Of a DNA stretch of 64,000 bases, positions 51,556-61,223 are shown in pieces. The stretch's first letter is position 1. The number at the start of each line of letters is the position of its first letter. Below the pieces are notes generated by a model. It was not told the origin of the DNA. It was given only the letters and a program-made list of their open reading frames with translations, and made no database searches. Origin of the DNA: Liolophura sinensis (lineage: Eukaryota; Mollusca; Polyplacophora; Chitonida; Chitonidae); assembly GCF_032854445.1 (NCBI RefSeq), contig NC_088304.1, forward strand, positions 994,001 through 1,058,000, in the 5' to 3' direction. The translations under genes and the position numbers were made by a program.

Positions 51556-51835
51556 TTAACTGTTTTAAATATCTATTTAATAGTTACCTAAAATCCATTT
51601 AGTTGTTTTCTCAGAATTTTGATTATTTAATTTCTATGTCAACTGCAATGTAATGTTTACCTATATGTGTATATGTGCATGTTTGCATGTTCATTGTTGT
51701 ATTTGCCGAATTCTGTCCTTTATAAATATCCCCTTATATCTGTATGTAATATGTTGTTTTTTGAGGAGATCCCCTCGTGGCCATTGGCTGTGGGTCATCC
51801 TCAATAAAATAAATAAATAGTTAAATTAAATTAAA
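51556..51835 (+). mobile_element. 3' UTR and tail of the truncated non-LTR retrotransposon
   Basis: The segment follows the reverse-transcriptase stop directly. Near its end TTGAGGA (51761-51767) pairs with TCCTCAA (51798-51804), an inverted repeat able to form a hairpin, and an AATAAAATAAATAAATA tail follows. A 3' hairpin followed by a short simple repeat is the usual 3'-end structure recognised by LINE reverse transcriptases. Confidence 0.6.
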
Positions 51836-51898
51836 ATGCAGATTTGGTTGTCAGTGATGTCTGATACAGAGGATCCCTTTATAAATGGGGAAACTATA

Positions 51899-51983
51899 TT
51901 TGTTTAGTTATTTAATTAGTGTTTTACGCCGTACTCAAAATATTTCACTGATACGACGGCGGTCAGTATTTTGGGGGAAACTA
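51899..51983 (-). mobile_element. SINE family A, tail fragment
   Basis: TAATTAGTGTTTTACGCCGT, ACTCAAAATATTTCACTGAT and ACGACGGCGGTCAGTATT match the antisense tail of family A. It sits just downstream of the LINE tail. Confidence 0.75.
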
Positions 51984-52289
51984 CACTTTTACTGCCACCA
52001 AGGAAACATGGCTGTTGAATGGATGGTGAATGTGAAGAGTTTGACCGAATGTTATACCCACTATATAGGCCTGCGCGTGGATGATTCAGCGCGTGCCATA
52101 GAGCGCGACACAACAAATAGCGGTTAAACAAAGGCATAGCCATGGTGGCGATTGGGTTAATAATTCATGAAAGCATGAGTAAGACGATGCCTGGTCGAAT
52201 ATCTATATAAGCGAATGTGAAATTATAAAGCGTAAGCCCACAGGTATTTTGTTTGACAAGGGACCGTGTCAATTGCGGCCAGATCGCTA

Positions 52290-53894
52290 ATCAGTCAAAG
52301 TGATGAACAGTCAGGCGCCAAGATGCCGGGAAAATCGACATGCTCAGGTGCAGACAGTTGCATTAGCATTTAGCCAGGTGCGTGCATGACATGGAGGAAC
52401 GTGGATGGCACACCGGAGGTCCCGTTAAGCGCATGGCGGGTTTCTAATACATTACATACGAAAACTGTTGACTAATTAAACGTTACTGTATAATGTCGAT
52501 CAGGTATAACATAAAATCTTTATATTTACAACATTAAAGGGTTCAGTTGAAAGTTCAGTAGTAATCTTTAACAATGCAGGAATCGGTTGTAGATATATTT
52601 CCATCATCTCACCTCTCAACTGCTTTTAGCTCTATCATCCACTATTTATGAAGTTTTAATAAGTTAAACGCGAATACTACATGTATATGAATGAATATAA
52701 CGGAAATAAATTTCTAAACAAAAGCACCTAAGCCATAGACTTGCGAATTGTCCCATGTTCTATATATAGGTACAATTACGTTTATAAATAATTAAGGGCA
52801 ATCGAGTAATTAAACAAAGCCACAAATGTTAATTGCATTATTTCAACAAATCCACACCGGCAGTTTCTCACACAAGATGGTCACATTGACAATTATCCAT
52901 CAAAGATAAATCGTCATTTTTTCAGTAAAGAAACACTAGTCATTTTTTCCTCAAAATCATACATCTTGGACGTAAATTAATCGAAAAATTATTCCTTTGT
53001 ATGAATCCGTCGTAATTTCGTACTTTCTACTGAACAATCTTACAGTTCTTTGCTGGTTTGTGTTAAACATTGTTTTGGGTATTGGCCTTGCGATTGCTGA
53101 CCCGGAACGTCCAGTTTGGTAGGTATGTGTTTAGTCTCCTAGATTCTGAAAGGAAAGAAGAGAAGAAAAAAATTTTCAAAAAAATAACAAACTGTTTTTA
53201 TAATTTATATGTAAATCCAATTTAGTGTTGATTTATGCTGGCATTTCATTTCTGAAAAAAAATTCCCCAGAATGCGGGCAAATTGATTTAAGTTTGCTTA
53301 TCCTATGATGTTATCACAAAAATAATTACTGATTATAAAGAATACAATTGTTTAGACCTTTATGTTTCAGGTCAAAATATGTCACCAAATTTTCCATTAT
53401 GTCAACTGGACTATTTATAGCCTGGTTGAGAATGAATTAAAATAAACAATTAAATAAACGGTGTATAGCACTGTATAAAGGTTGATTCAAGTGTCAAGAT
53501 AATATACAATATTCAATAACAATCTAAAATAGGCTTTGTGTAAGTTTACAATGTTTTTAACTTTCGGGGGTTGTTATAAATTTGCAAAACACAGATATAG
53601 AGAGCATGATGAATTAGCACTTTAGGGAGAATCGGTGTCGAGTATACTTGTCACATGATGTCATACAGTATGACCCTTTAACTGTAACACACACCAAAGT
53701 TATTCTATTCCGATAAACATCGATCGGATGCTCAATACTAAATGTTTTATTCAAATGATTGTAGTTTAATAAGTAAGACATTAACACTGGTTTTGCAAAA
53801 TAATCTTATCTATTTAAATAGGCCAACTGATTGCAGTGATGCTAACACCAATTATTAAAAATTCACTCGTCTAAAAGACCACTCTCACTTGCAC
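52290..53894. other. No gene seen
   Basis: AT-rich unique sequence. GACAAGGGACCGTGTCAATT just before it (from 52256) recalls a word of the dispersed unnamed family. Confidence 0.45.
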
Positions 53895-54151
53895 ACACTC
53901 AAAAAATTAATGTGTTCATTTTAACAGAAAATCTGTTGTCTGAGTGATGATAGAATGTATGCTGTTGTTGTAACATAATATTGCGTTATATTCAACATAA
54001 TGTTCTGTTAGCCTACTGTTAACCTAATGTTGAATAAACAGAATATTTCTGCTGTATTTAATAGAATAATCTGCTGCAATAACAGAATATATTCTAGCAT
54101 CACTCATACAACAGACTTTCTGTTAACATTAGCAGATTAGTTTTTTAGTGT
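53895..54151. mobile_element. Palindromic MITE-like element, copy 2
   Basis: This is the same 257-bp design as copy 1: ACACTCAAAAAATTAATGTG at the left, AGATTAGTTTTTTAGTGT at the right, with inner arms TAACAGAAAATCTGTTGTCT and CATACAACAGACTTTCTGTT. Two copies of nearly equal length with matching ends 20 kb apart show a mobile element rather than a chance palindrome. It is non-autonomous; a DNA transposase source is presumed. Confidence 0.72.
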
Positions 54152-57100
54152 ATGCCATTCTAATCCATGTGATGTGTGCACAGGCCTTCACTCTATAAGA
54201 ATTTAGTACGAAAACTGACCACATGAAAGTGGAATCTAAATAATTTCATCTTGACGCTGTTCTTAGTATTTTCTTAACTTACACCCTGATCTCAGAGACT
54301 GCTAAATGATGCCTTGTCTTGAGCGTTGGACGTGGAAATATTACAAAAAATTACCACACTCTGTTGACAAGGTTGTCGTAGAAGTATGCGTTGGTATTTT
54401 GTTATTGCTTCACTGGAGAGTGCATTTTCTAAATTGCTATCTAATTGTTTTCGCCACTCCGCGATATTCCGGAAATTCTATTGCTATTTACCGTAAATTT
54501 CCGGACATCACAACAGTCTGCTTTTTTATTGTCTTGAACTGTCTTGACCCCGTGACCTTTGGGTATATTGTTGACCATGTGACTCAAGGATAGCAAAACC
54601 ACGAGACACTCCCCGTGGACAAAAATTGTCATCATAAAAATGGTGCCTTTCAACCAGAGGCCTCTACCGGAAATTCCAGAGACTGAATTTCAGTTCCAGC
54701 AAGGAGAGTATACGTGTAATGTATAGAGTCGGGAATTGCTATATTGGACTTCATCTGTGTGCCAAAACTAACACAAAGTTGACAACATAAACAGTCACAT
54801 GAAAACACCTGCATTAGTGTAGCGGACTTACTTGCATACAAGGCGACATTGCTTCCGGTATATTAAATACGTGGCGTATAAACCTGCTTCAGACTTGAAA
54901 TGTTATGGAAGTTGTGAGTTTCAAAATACAGGTAAACTGCAACTGAATACGAACGTTCCGCATACGAAATCGATCGAAATCAATCTCGCAATGAATCACT
55001 CAACCATGAATTAACATATTGTGTTCACGTGTTTAATTGTTTAGGTCGGAGAACTCTTCTATCTGTAAAGTTCAACACAGAGTCCATTGAGAGCTTCCTT
55101 CGAGCATCAAAATCAATCAGTCTGCCAATCAATAATTCAATCAAAAAAGTCTAATGACATTGCATTTCATAGTATTCGTCCCGACCTGTACAGCTCCATA
55201 TAAAATTATTTATTTCCCAGCAGTCTATATGTCTATATTTCCATGCTATATAACAGTTTGTCAAGGTTATACAGATACATAAATCGATCGTATGCTAAGT
55301 CGATTGTAATTGCCATGCCAACATATATTTGGAACGTGTCGCCATTGTGTTTACAATCAGCCTACGAAGGCTTTGTGCAAGCGACCTAAGGTATCGATGG
55401 AATCGATTGACAGGTCCACATTCTAGCTCTGAGGGAACAGCCATCTGGTCAGGGTCCCTCAGGAAAAGGGTGGACAATGGAGACCAAAGAGCCACCTTGC
55501 CCTCAGAACCGGCGTGCTTGACCGATGGCGATCTCGCCCAGGTCCGCGCCGCACATTATTTATGATGCCCCAAAGCATCTGTAGGGCATCATGCCTTGTG
55601 TGCCAACGTTTGTCTAACAGGGCAACATGCTTACAAGAAAATATTAATCCGTATGCGAGCGTGTGCGTATGTATGTATTTTAAACATATTTATTGATTTC
55701 ACTGATGTTAGACACTGTTCAATTTCCACTTCGAGTTGGATTTTTTCAAGAAGTTTATTTCTTTTTCCGAAATAACCCGATTGTTATTTCACAATTAGAT
55801 ATGAACGCCGTCTAACCTTAGCATATCGAAAACCATAAAACACGAACAAACAGATAAGTCAAGATTGATTCTATCACCTGTTCGTCATTTCCAATTAACA
55901 TGTCAAAACAATCGCATAAATTACGTAGCGAAAAATTACCATCCATCCAAACAAGACAATTTAGCTTTCTGCTGGGTTGGGACTCCTACTCTGGATTCTG
56001 GTGACGCCACATTTAACACTCTGTCAGCGAGGGCCAACGTCATAAAGTGTAAACTCAGTTTGTTCTTAGTATGGCAACATGTCAGACAGCTAACGCATTT
56101 CTAGCTTTGAACTGTACTATAGCCGCAAACTAATCTCAAGGCCTTACACAAGTTCGGCTTTGACTGCTGTATAGCATAATAAACCGAGGTTCTGAGTCAT
56201 CCCGGGAAACGTCATCTCGTTCCACGTGTCTTTACGTTTATGCCCCGATGCCGTTTTGGGAAAGAGATTGCACTTCCGGCGAATGAGTTCATATCAACTG
56301 CAACTGGTTCTCCCGCCACTAGCCAATGAAATCACGCCTTTTTTCTTACACGTGATGGAATCGAGGCTATATCATCACGTGGCATTGATCCCAAAGCAGT
56401 GCCTAGGCAGATTCAAGCCATTAGTGGGCATACTCATTTCCAGTCAAACTTTCCAAAATATTTCTCATTCATTAATTCCATCAACCATATACAATTTTAG
56501 TATATTCATTTATTGAAAAAACATGGTCTGACTATCACAGCTCAATGTAATTTAAAAAAAAATCAGTTCTAAGCAACTGGAAATACACGTATTATGTATG
56601 TATTGTTCTAACGGCATTGTCGCCAGATAACGACGTAGTCTTGATAGACTTACACCCTTTGTGCGCAGTATTTAAACGGAGAATTAAAACTTCTCACGTC
56701 ATATAACTTGATCGAATGGCTCGTAGTCGTCACAGAACCATTAACCAGCTGATGTACCAACAAGCAAAAATCATTTCACCCAAACTTGTGATGGATGAAT
56801 CTAACCACATTGCTGGATATATATTCTATAACCTGAACACTTTATGTTTTCCTTTTCTTTAAAGCTTAATCATCGATAAAAAGACTATTGTCTTGCTGTC
56901 AAGCAATATTTTGACCTTGTTACATAAGAAGAAACAGTTTTAACGTGATTAGAAATTTCGACATAAGTCTAAGATCGTTTCGTGACCCCGATGCCTAGTC
57001 CTAAAACTCGTGTATCGTGAACATGTAAAGTTTGCAAGGATTTTATCCATACCAGAACACAAATGTTTGTAACAAATTTGTGTGACGTCATTGACGGCAT

Positions 57101-58640
57101 ACATTATCTATATGATCTTAATTTTAAATTTAAAAGAAAAACTAAATAACAGGAATTTCATACTCAGTTTTAATGGTTTTTCTACTTATTTTCGATTCGT
57201 TTTGACATGTTTTGTTTCGATGTAAAGAAACATTGAAGAATGAGCGGAACTTTGATCAAAATAAAACTGTCGAGCAGAATAAGTTACTGTGCCAAGTTGT
57301 GTTTAAAATCTTTAATTTTATTTACACGTATACTACCTTAAACTATAGCAACAACAATTCTCTTGTTCGACTGTATACATAGCTGAGGAAAACAAACAAC
57401 TTTTATCGACAAAACATACAGATTCTTTTTCTTTTCTGTAAGTTTTCTCAAGTCGTATCCCGCCGCACCCTGAAATCGTTATAATGACGGCTCATGTTGC
57501 CTCTGTTAGCTTTCACACCATTTGTTAGATATACAACAAGCTATGCACCATGCGCTGAAGACAGAAGCAGTAAAACGGAAGGAGAAATGACAGATGTGTT
57601 CCATTTTGTCTGCGTTCCATGCGAGTTTCACTTCATCCAGCAGATGTTCAGCAAGCAAAGACATTTGTAATCTCTGTCTTACATTGCGATATTCATTAGG
57701 CGTTTTTCCTCCAAATAAAGCAGAGCTGCCCCCCCACCCCCACCCACCCACCCCACCACCTGAACATTAACTCAAACCCGTTCAAAATTGTCGGTGTAAA
57801 TTCTACAGTTTTCGTGAGATGACTCATGATCGTCTGATCGGAAGCACTCGGTTAAATTTCGGGTTCGAGGTTATACAAAGTGGCTTGACATCCACATGAA
57901 TCGGTCCGGAAATGGATGCTTCTACAAATTAGCGCTCCAAGTGACTTTTTTATGTCTACAGCTGGCTTCTCTCTATCATATCTTTATGAGTTTTGACGGA
58001 ATCACATGACCTCTAGCTAATACACTTATCTATGCCTTTCCTTTGCAAGATGTAACACTGTGCTTCCTGTTAACTTTTTAATATATAAAAATTTCGTATC
58101 TCTTCCTACCAGATCTTTGTTTCTTATATCGTACAACCAAAGCTTCACATTTAATCAATTATATGGTGAAAAAGCCAATGCATAAAAAAAAACTTTAATA
58201 TCTAACCTACAGGCCTGATTACGACAAAAAACTTAAAAATTTGAAAAAAAAAATTTAAAAAGTTTTTAATTTTGAGGAACCAAAGTAAATGTTTCTAAAA
58301 GGCAATTTACATGCCCTGTGAATAATGCGAAATTTGAAACATTTTCGCCTGCAGAAAACAATACGCGCGTGGATACAAAAAATCTTCCTGTACCTTGGGT
58401 GATAGAGAAAATTAGCCTTTTCGATTCGTCGTACATTTTGAAAGATTTACTCAACAGATAATATTCAGTAAACGTTAACCTGTGGCTATGAATGTCTGTA
58501 TGGCAGGTGTGCTTAAGCGATAACGATATCATGCAGCCAAACAGAACCATCGCCTCAGTGGATAGAAAACTTCAACGATTTATCAACCAGTCCTGACTGG
58601 ATGAAAATCATGCATATACATCAGCCAGTATAGTATAGTA
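54152..58640. other. No gene recognised
   Basis: The stretch 55329-55640 is GC-richer with overlapping frames on both strands, but no domain or splice context makes it a convincing exon. A CCCCCACCCCCACCC-type run at 57730-57760 explains the glycine-rich minus-strand frame there. Confidence 0.45.
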
Positions 58641-58875
58641 TACCTTTTAGGTTATATAGAACTGCAGGATGATCAAGCTCTTCAATTCATGATACACCTT
58701 TATATATCTCTTAGGTTATATAGAACTGCAGGATGATCAAGTTCATCAATTCAAAATACACTATAGTATACCTTTTAGGTTATATAGGACTGCAGGATGA
58801 TCAAGCTCATCATTTCATGATACACCTTTATATACCTGTTAGGTTATATAGAACTGCAGGGTGGTCAAGTTACTC
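58641..58875. repeat. 64-bp minisatellite, 3.6 units, in 128-bp pairs
   Basis: TAGGTTATATAGAACTGCAG starts units at 58648, 58712, 58776 and 58840. Units 1 and 3 are preceded by ATAGTATACCTTT, and units 2 and 4 by ACCTTTATATA, so the array is a duplicated dimer. Confidence 0.9.
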
Positions 58876-59814
58876 TATTTAAATTTTTCAACATTTCATC
58901 TTTACTTGTTTAAAAGCAGCAGCTGACACAAAGTGGTCTTTCTTTTCAAAATGCGTCTAATTATTGCGAGCGGCACGGAAGGTAATTATTTCCTTACTAA
59001 TGACGATCATGTGCGCCCCCTACACCTGGGAACTGAGTAAGCTCAACCGTAATAAACATTTCATGACTTCGCACAAAATGAGTGAGAGGAAATGAATTTT
59101 ACGGCTATAAGGGTAAACCACATACAGGGCTGACTTTGTACATCTGAAAATTACAATGTGGTGAAGAGACAAATTACACATGCTGTATTGTCAGCTGAAG
59201 CACTTAGCATGCACATAGAGTGCAGAGCACAAGGATAACGTGCGTGGAAGACATAAAACCATTCGGACACGCATGCGTGGTGTCAATACAACGCATGTTG
59301 TTGAATGCATTGTTTTCAAATTTATCACTGAATCGGATACAATATAATTAGAGATCAGGCATATTAAATAACTGAATTGACCAGCTAGAGCTAGGTCCTC
59401 CAATCGCCATCTGCTTGTTCAGTAGTATAGGTAAGTGCATGCACGTAGTAAACTAAATTTTTTCCAAAATAGCTCCTGATGTCCAAAAATTAATAGTAAA
59501 GAAGATTTTCATTTTCGCACATTAGTTTGAATAAACATCTTTCAGAAGCACATTTCTGATCGTCGGATTCAAACTAAACATTGTCAAAATTTATTCAAGA
59601 TCTATAGGTCACTTCGTGGATGTTATTGTTGTCTGATTTACATGGTTTATTGCGACTTTTGAAGTTCAAGCAATTATGGGTATAGTTTTATATCAGAAAA
59701 TACCATCCGCAAGTTTAGCCTATATTTGTTATCGTATTGTTCTTTAGCTTTATCGCCACACAAAATGTCAACCCATGCTTAGTGCACTGCGTGTATGCCT
59801 GCCTGTATTCAATA

Positions 59815-59960
59815 GTGACCTCAGAACGCCTGATTAATGGGGAGTCAGCTCTTCACCCGCTCGATTAATCCTGAATTAGCGATTAAATCCCTTTGTTTGG
59901 GCCTGATCAGTTGAAAACACCAAAGAGCAGATTAAACGACGTTTCTGTTAAACTAGCTAA
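59815..59960. promoter_or_regulatory. Homeodomain-site-rich segment (candidate enhancer)
   Basis: CTGATTAATGG, CGATTAATCC, TGAATTAGCG and GATTAAATCC lie within 70 bases, followed by CCCTTTGTTTGG (Sox/TCF-like) and CAGATTAAACG. Sequence complexity is higher than the surrounding DNA. Evidence is motif density only. Confidence 0.25.
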
Positions 59961-60074
59961 GTGCGTTGTTTCACAGAATATCGTAGATGCGTTGTTATGT
60001 TTGGTTGAATAGAAGAAAGGTTTTACAGACTGATTTCATAGAGATAGTAAATCTTCCACCAGATCCCACATTTG

Positions 60075-60496
60075 TATATACAACACGTCATATACAACAC
60101 GTTATATACAACACGTCATACGCGACACGTTATATACAACAAGTTATATACAACACGTCATATACAACACGTCATATACAACACGCCATATACAACACGT
60201 CATATACAACACGTCATATACAACACGTCATACGCTACACGTCATATACAACAAGTTATATACAACACGTCATATACAACACGTTATATACAACACGTCA
60301 TATACAACACGTCATATACAACACGTCATATACAACAAGTTATATACAACAAGTTATATACAACACGTCATATACAACACATTATATACAACACGTCATA
60401 CGCGACACGTTATATACAACACGTCATATACAACACGTTATGTACAACACGTCATACGCGACACGTTATATACAACACGTTATATACAACACGTCA
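60075..60496. repeat. 14-bp minisatellite, about 30 units
   Basis: The unit TATACAACACGTCA repeats with variants ACACGTTA, ACAAGTTA and ACGCGACACGTTA. Since 14 is not divisible by three, forward frames read the same 14-residue cycle, producing ORFs such as 59987-60520 that I treat as artefacts. Confidence 0.95.
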
Positions 60497-60755
60497 CACA
60501 AAAAAAAACAACTGATGTGAATAATAATTGAGCAACAAGACCCGCACAGCAGTCTTTTACGCTGGCTCTGTTTACATAGAGAACAGGTATAGCGTTTGCT
60601 CATAATAAAAACTGGATTTGATCTAAAGAAGAAAATATTTGGGTTAAGGGCTGCCTACATTTCAAAACCTAAATAAAAGGAACCCTCCTCAATTTAACAC
60701 CCGGCGTAATTGTCATTATGAGGCAGATCAGGAGGGCATAACTTAATGTTGTCTT

Positions 60756-60958
60756 AGCCCGTGGTGACGTTGTTAATTTGTCCCGTGGTGAAGTTGTTAA
60801 TTTGTCCCGTGGTGAAGTTGTTAGTTTTTCCCATGGTGAAGTTGTTAATTTGTCCCGTGGTGAAGTTGTTAGTTTGTCCCATGGTGAAGTTGTTAGTTTG
60901 TCCCGTGGTGAAGTTGTTAGTTTGTCCCGTGGTGAAGTTGTTAGTTTGGTCCGTAGTG
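60756..60958. repeat. 24-bp minisatellite, about 8.5 units
   Basis: The unit GTCCCGTGGTGAAGTTGTTA plus GTTT repeats every 24 bases. The last, diverged unit runs into the left target-site copy of the full-length SINE. Confidence 0.95.
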
Positions 60959-61223
60959 GCATTTATTTATTTTATTTATTTGACTGGTGTTTTACGCCGT
61001 ACTGTAAGAATATTTCACTTATACGATGGCGGGCAGCTTTGTGGTGGGAGGAAACTGGAGGAAACCTACCACCATCCGCAGACTTTCTCACGTACGAGCG
61101 GAGAGGAAGCCAGAATGAGCTGGACTTGAACAAACAGCGACCGCATTGGTGAGAGACTTCTGGAACATTACGCTGTGCAAGCGCCCAAACCAACTGAGCC
61201 GTGGAGGCCCCTAGTCGCATTTA
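60954..61223 (-). mobile_element. Full-length tRNA-derived SINE (family A) with 12-bp target-site duplication
   Basis: Read on the minus strand, the copy begins GGGGCCTCCACGGCTCAGTT, with an A-box-like GGCTCAGTTGG and a B-box-like GTTCAAGTCC about 60 bases later, so the head derives from a tRNA and should carry an internal RNA polymerase III promoter. A conserved body follows, then a TTCTTACAGTA/GGCGTAAAACACC segment and a run of AAATAAATAAA-type tail. The flanks TAGTGGCATTTA (60954-60965) and TAGTCGCATTTA (61212-61223) match at 11 of 12 bases and are the target-site duplication. The insertion abuts the 24-bp minisatellite to its left. This is the best-preserved member of the family here and serves as the local reference. 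It probably belongs to one of the described mollusc SINE superfamilies. Confidence 0.85.

Noticed and set aside
59987-60520. 177-residue frame, the second longest in the window
   Set aside because: It lies almost wholly on the 14-bp minisatellite, where overlapping forward frames read the same peptide cycle.
60669-61152. Frames over the 24-bp array continuing into other sequence
   Set aside because: They run from the minisatellite straight into a SINE, so no real gene is implied.
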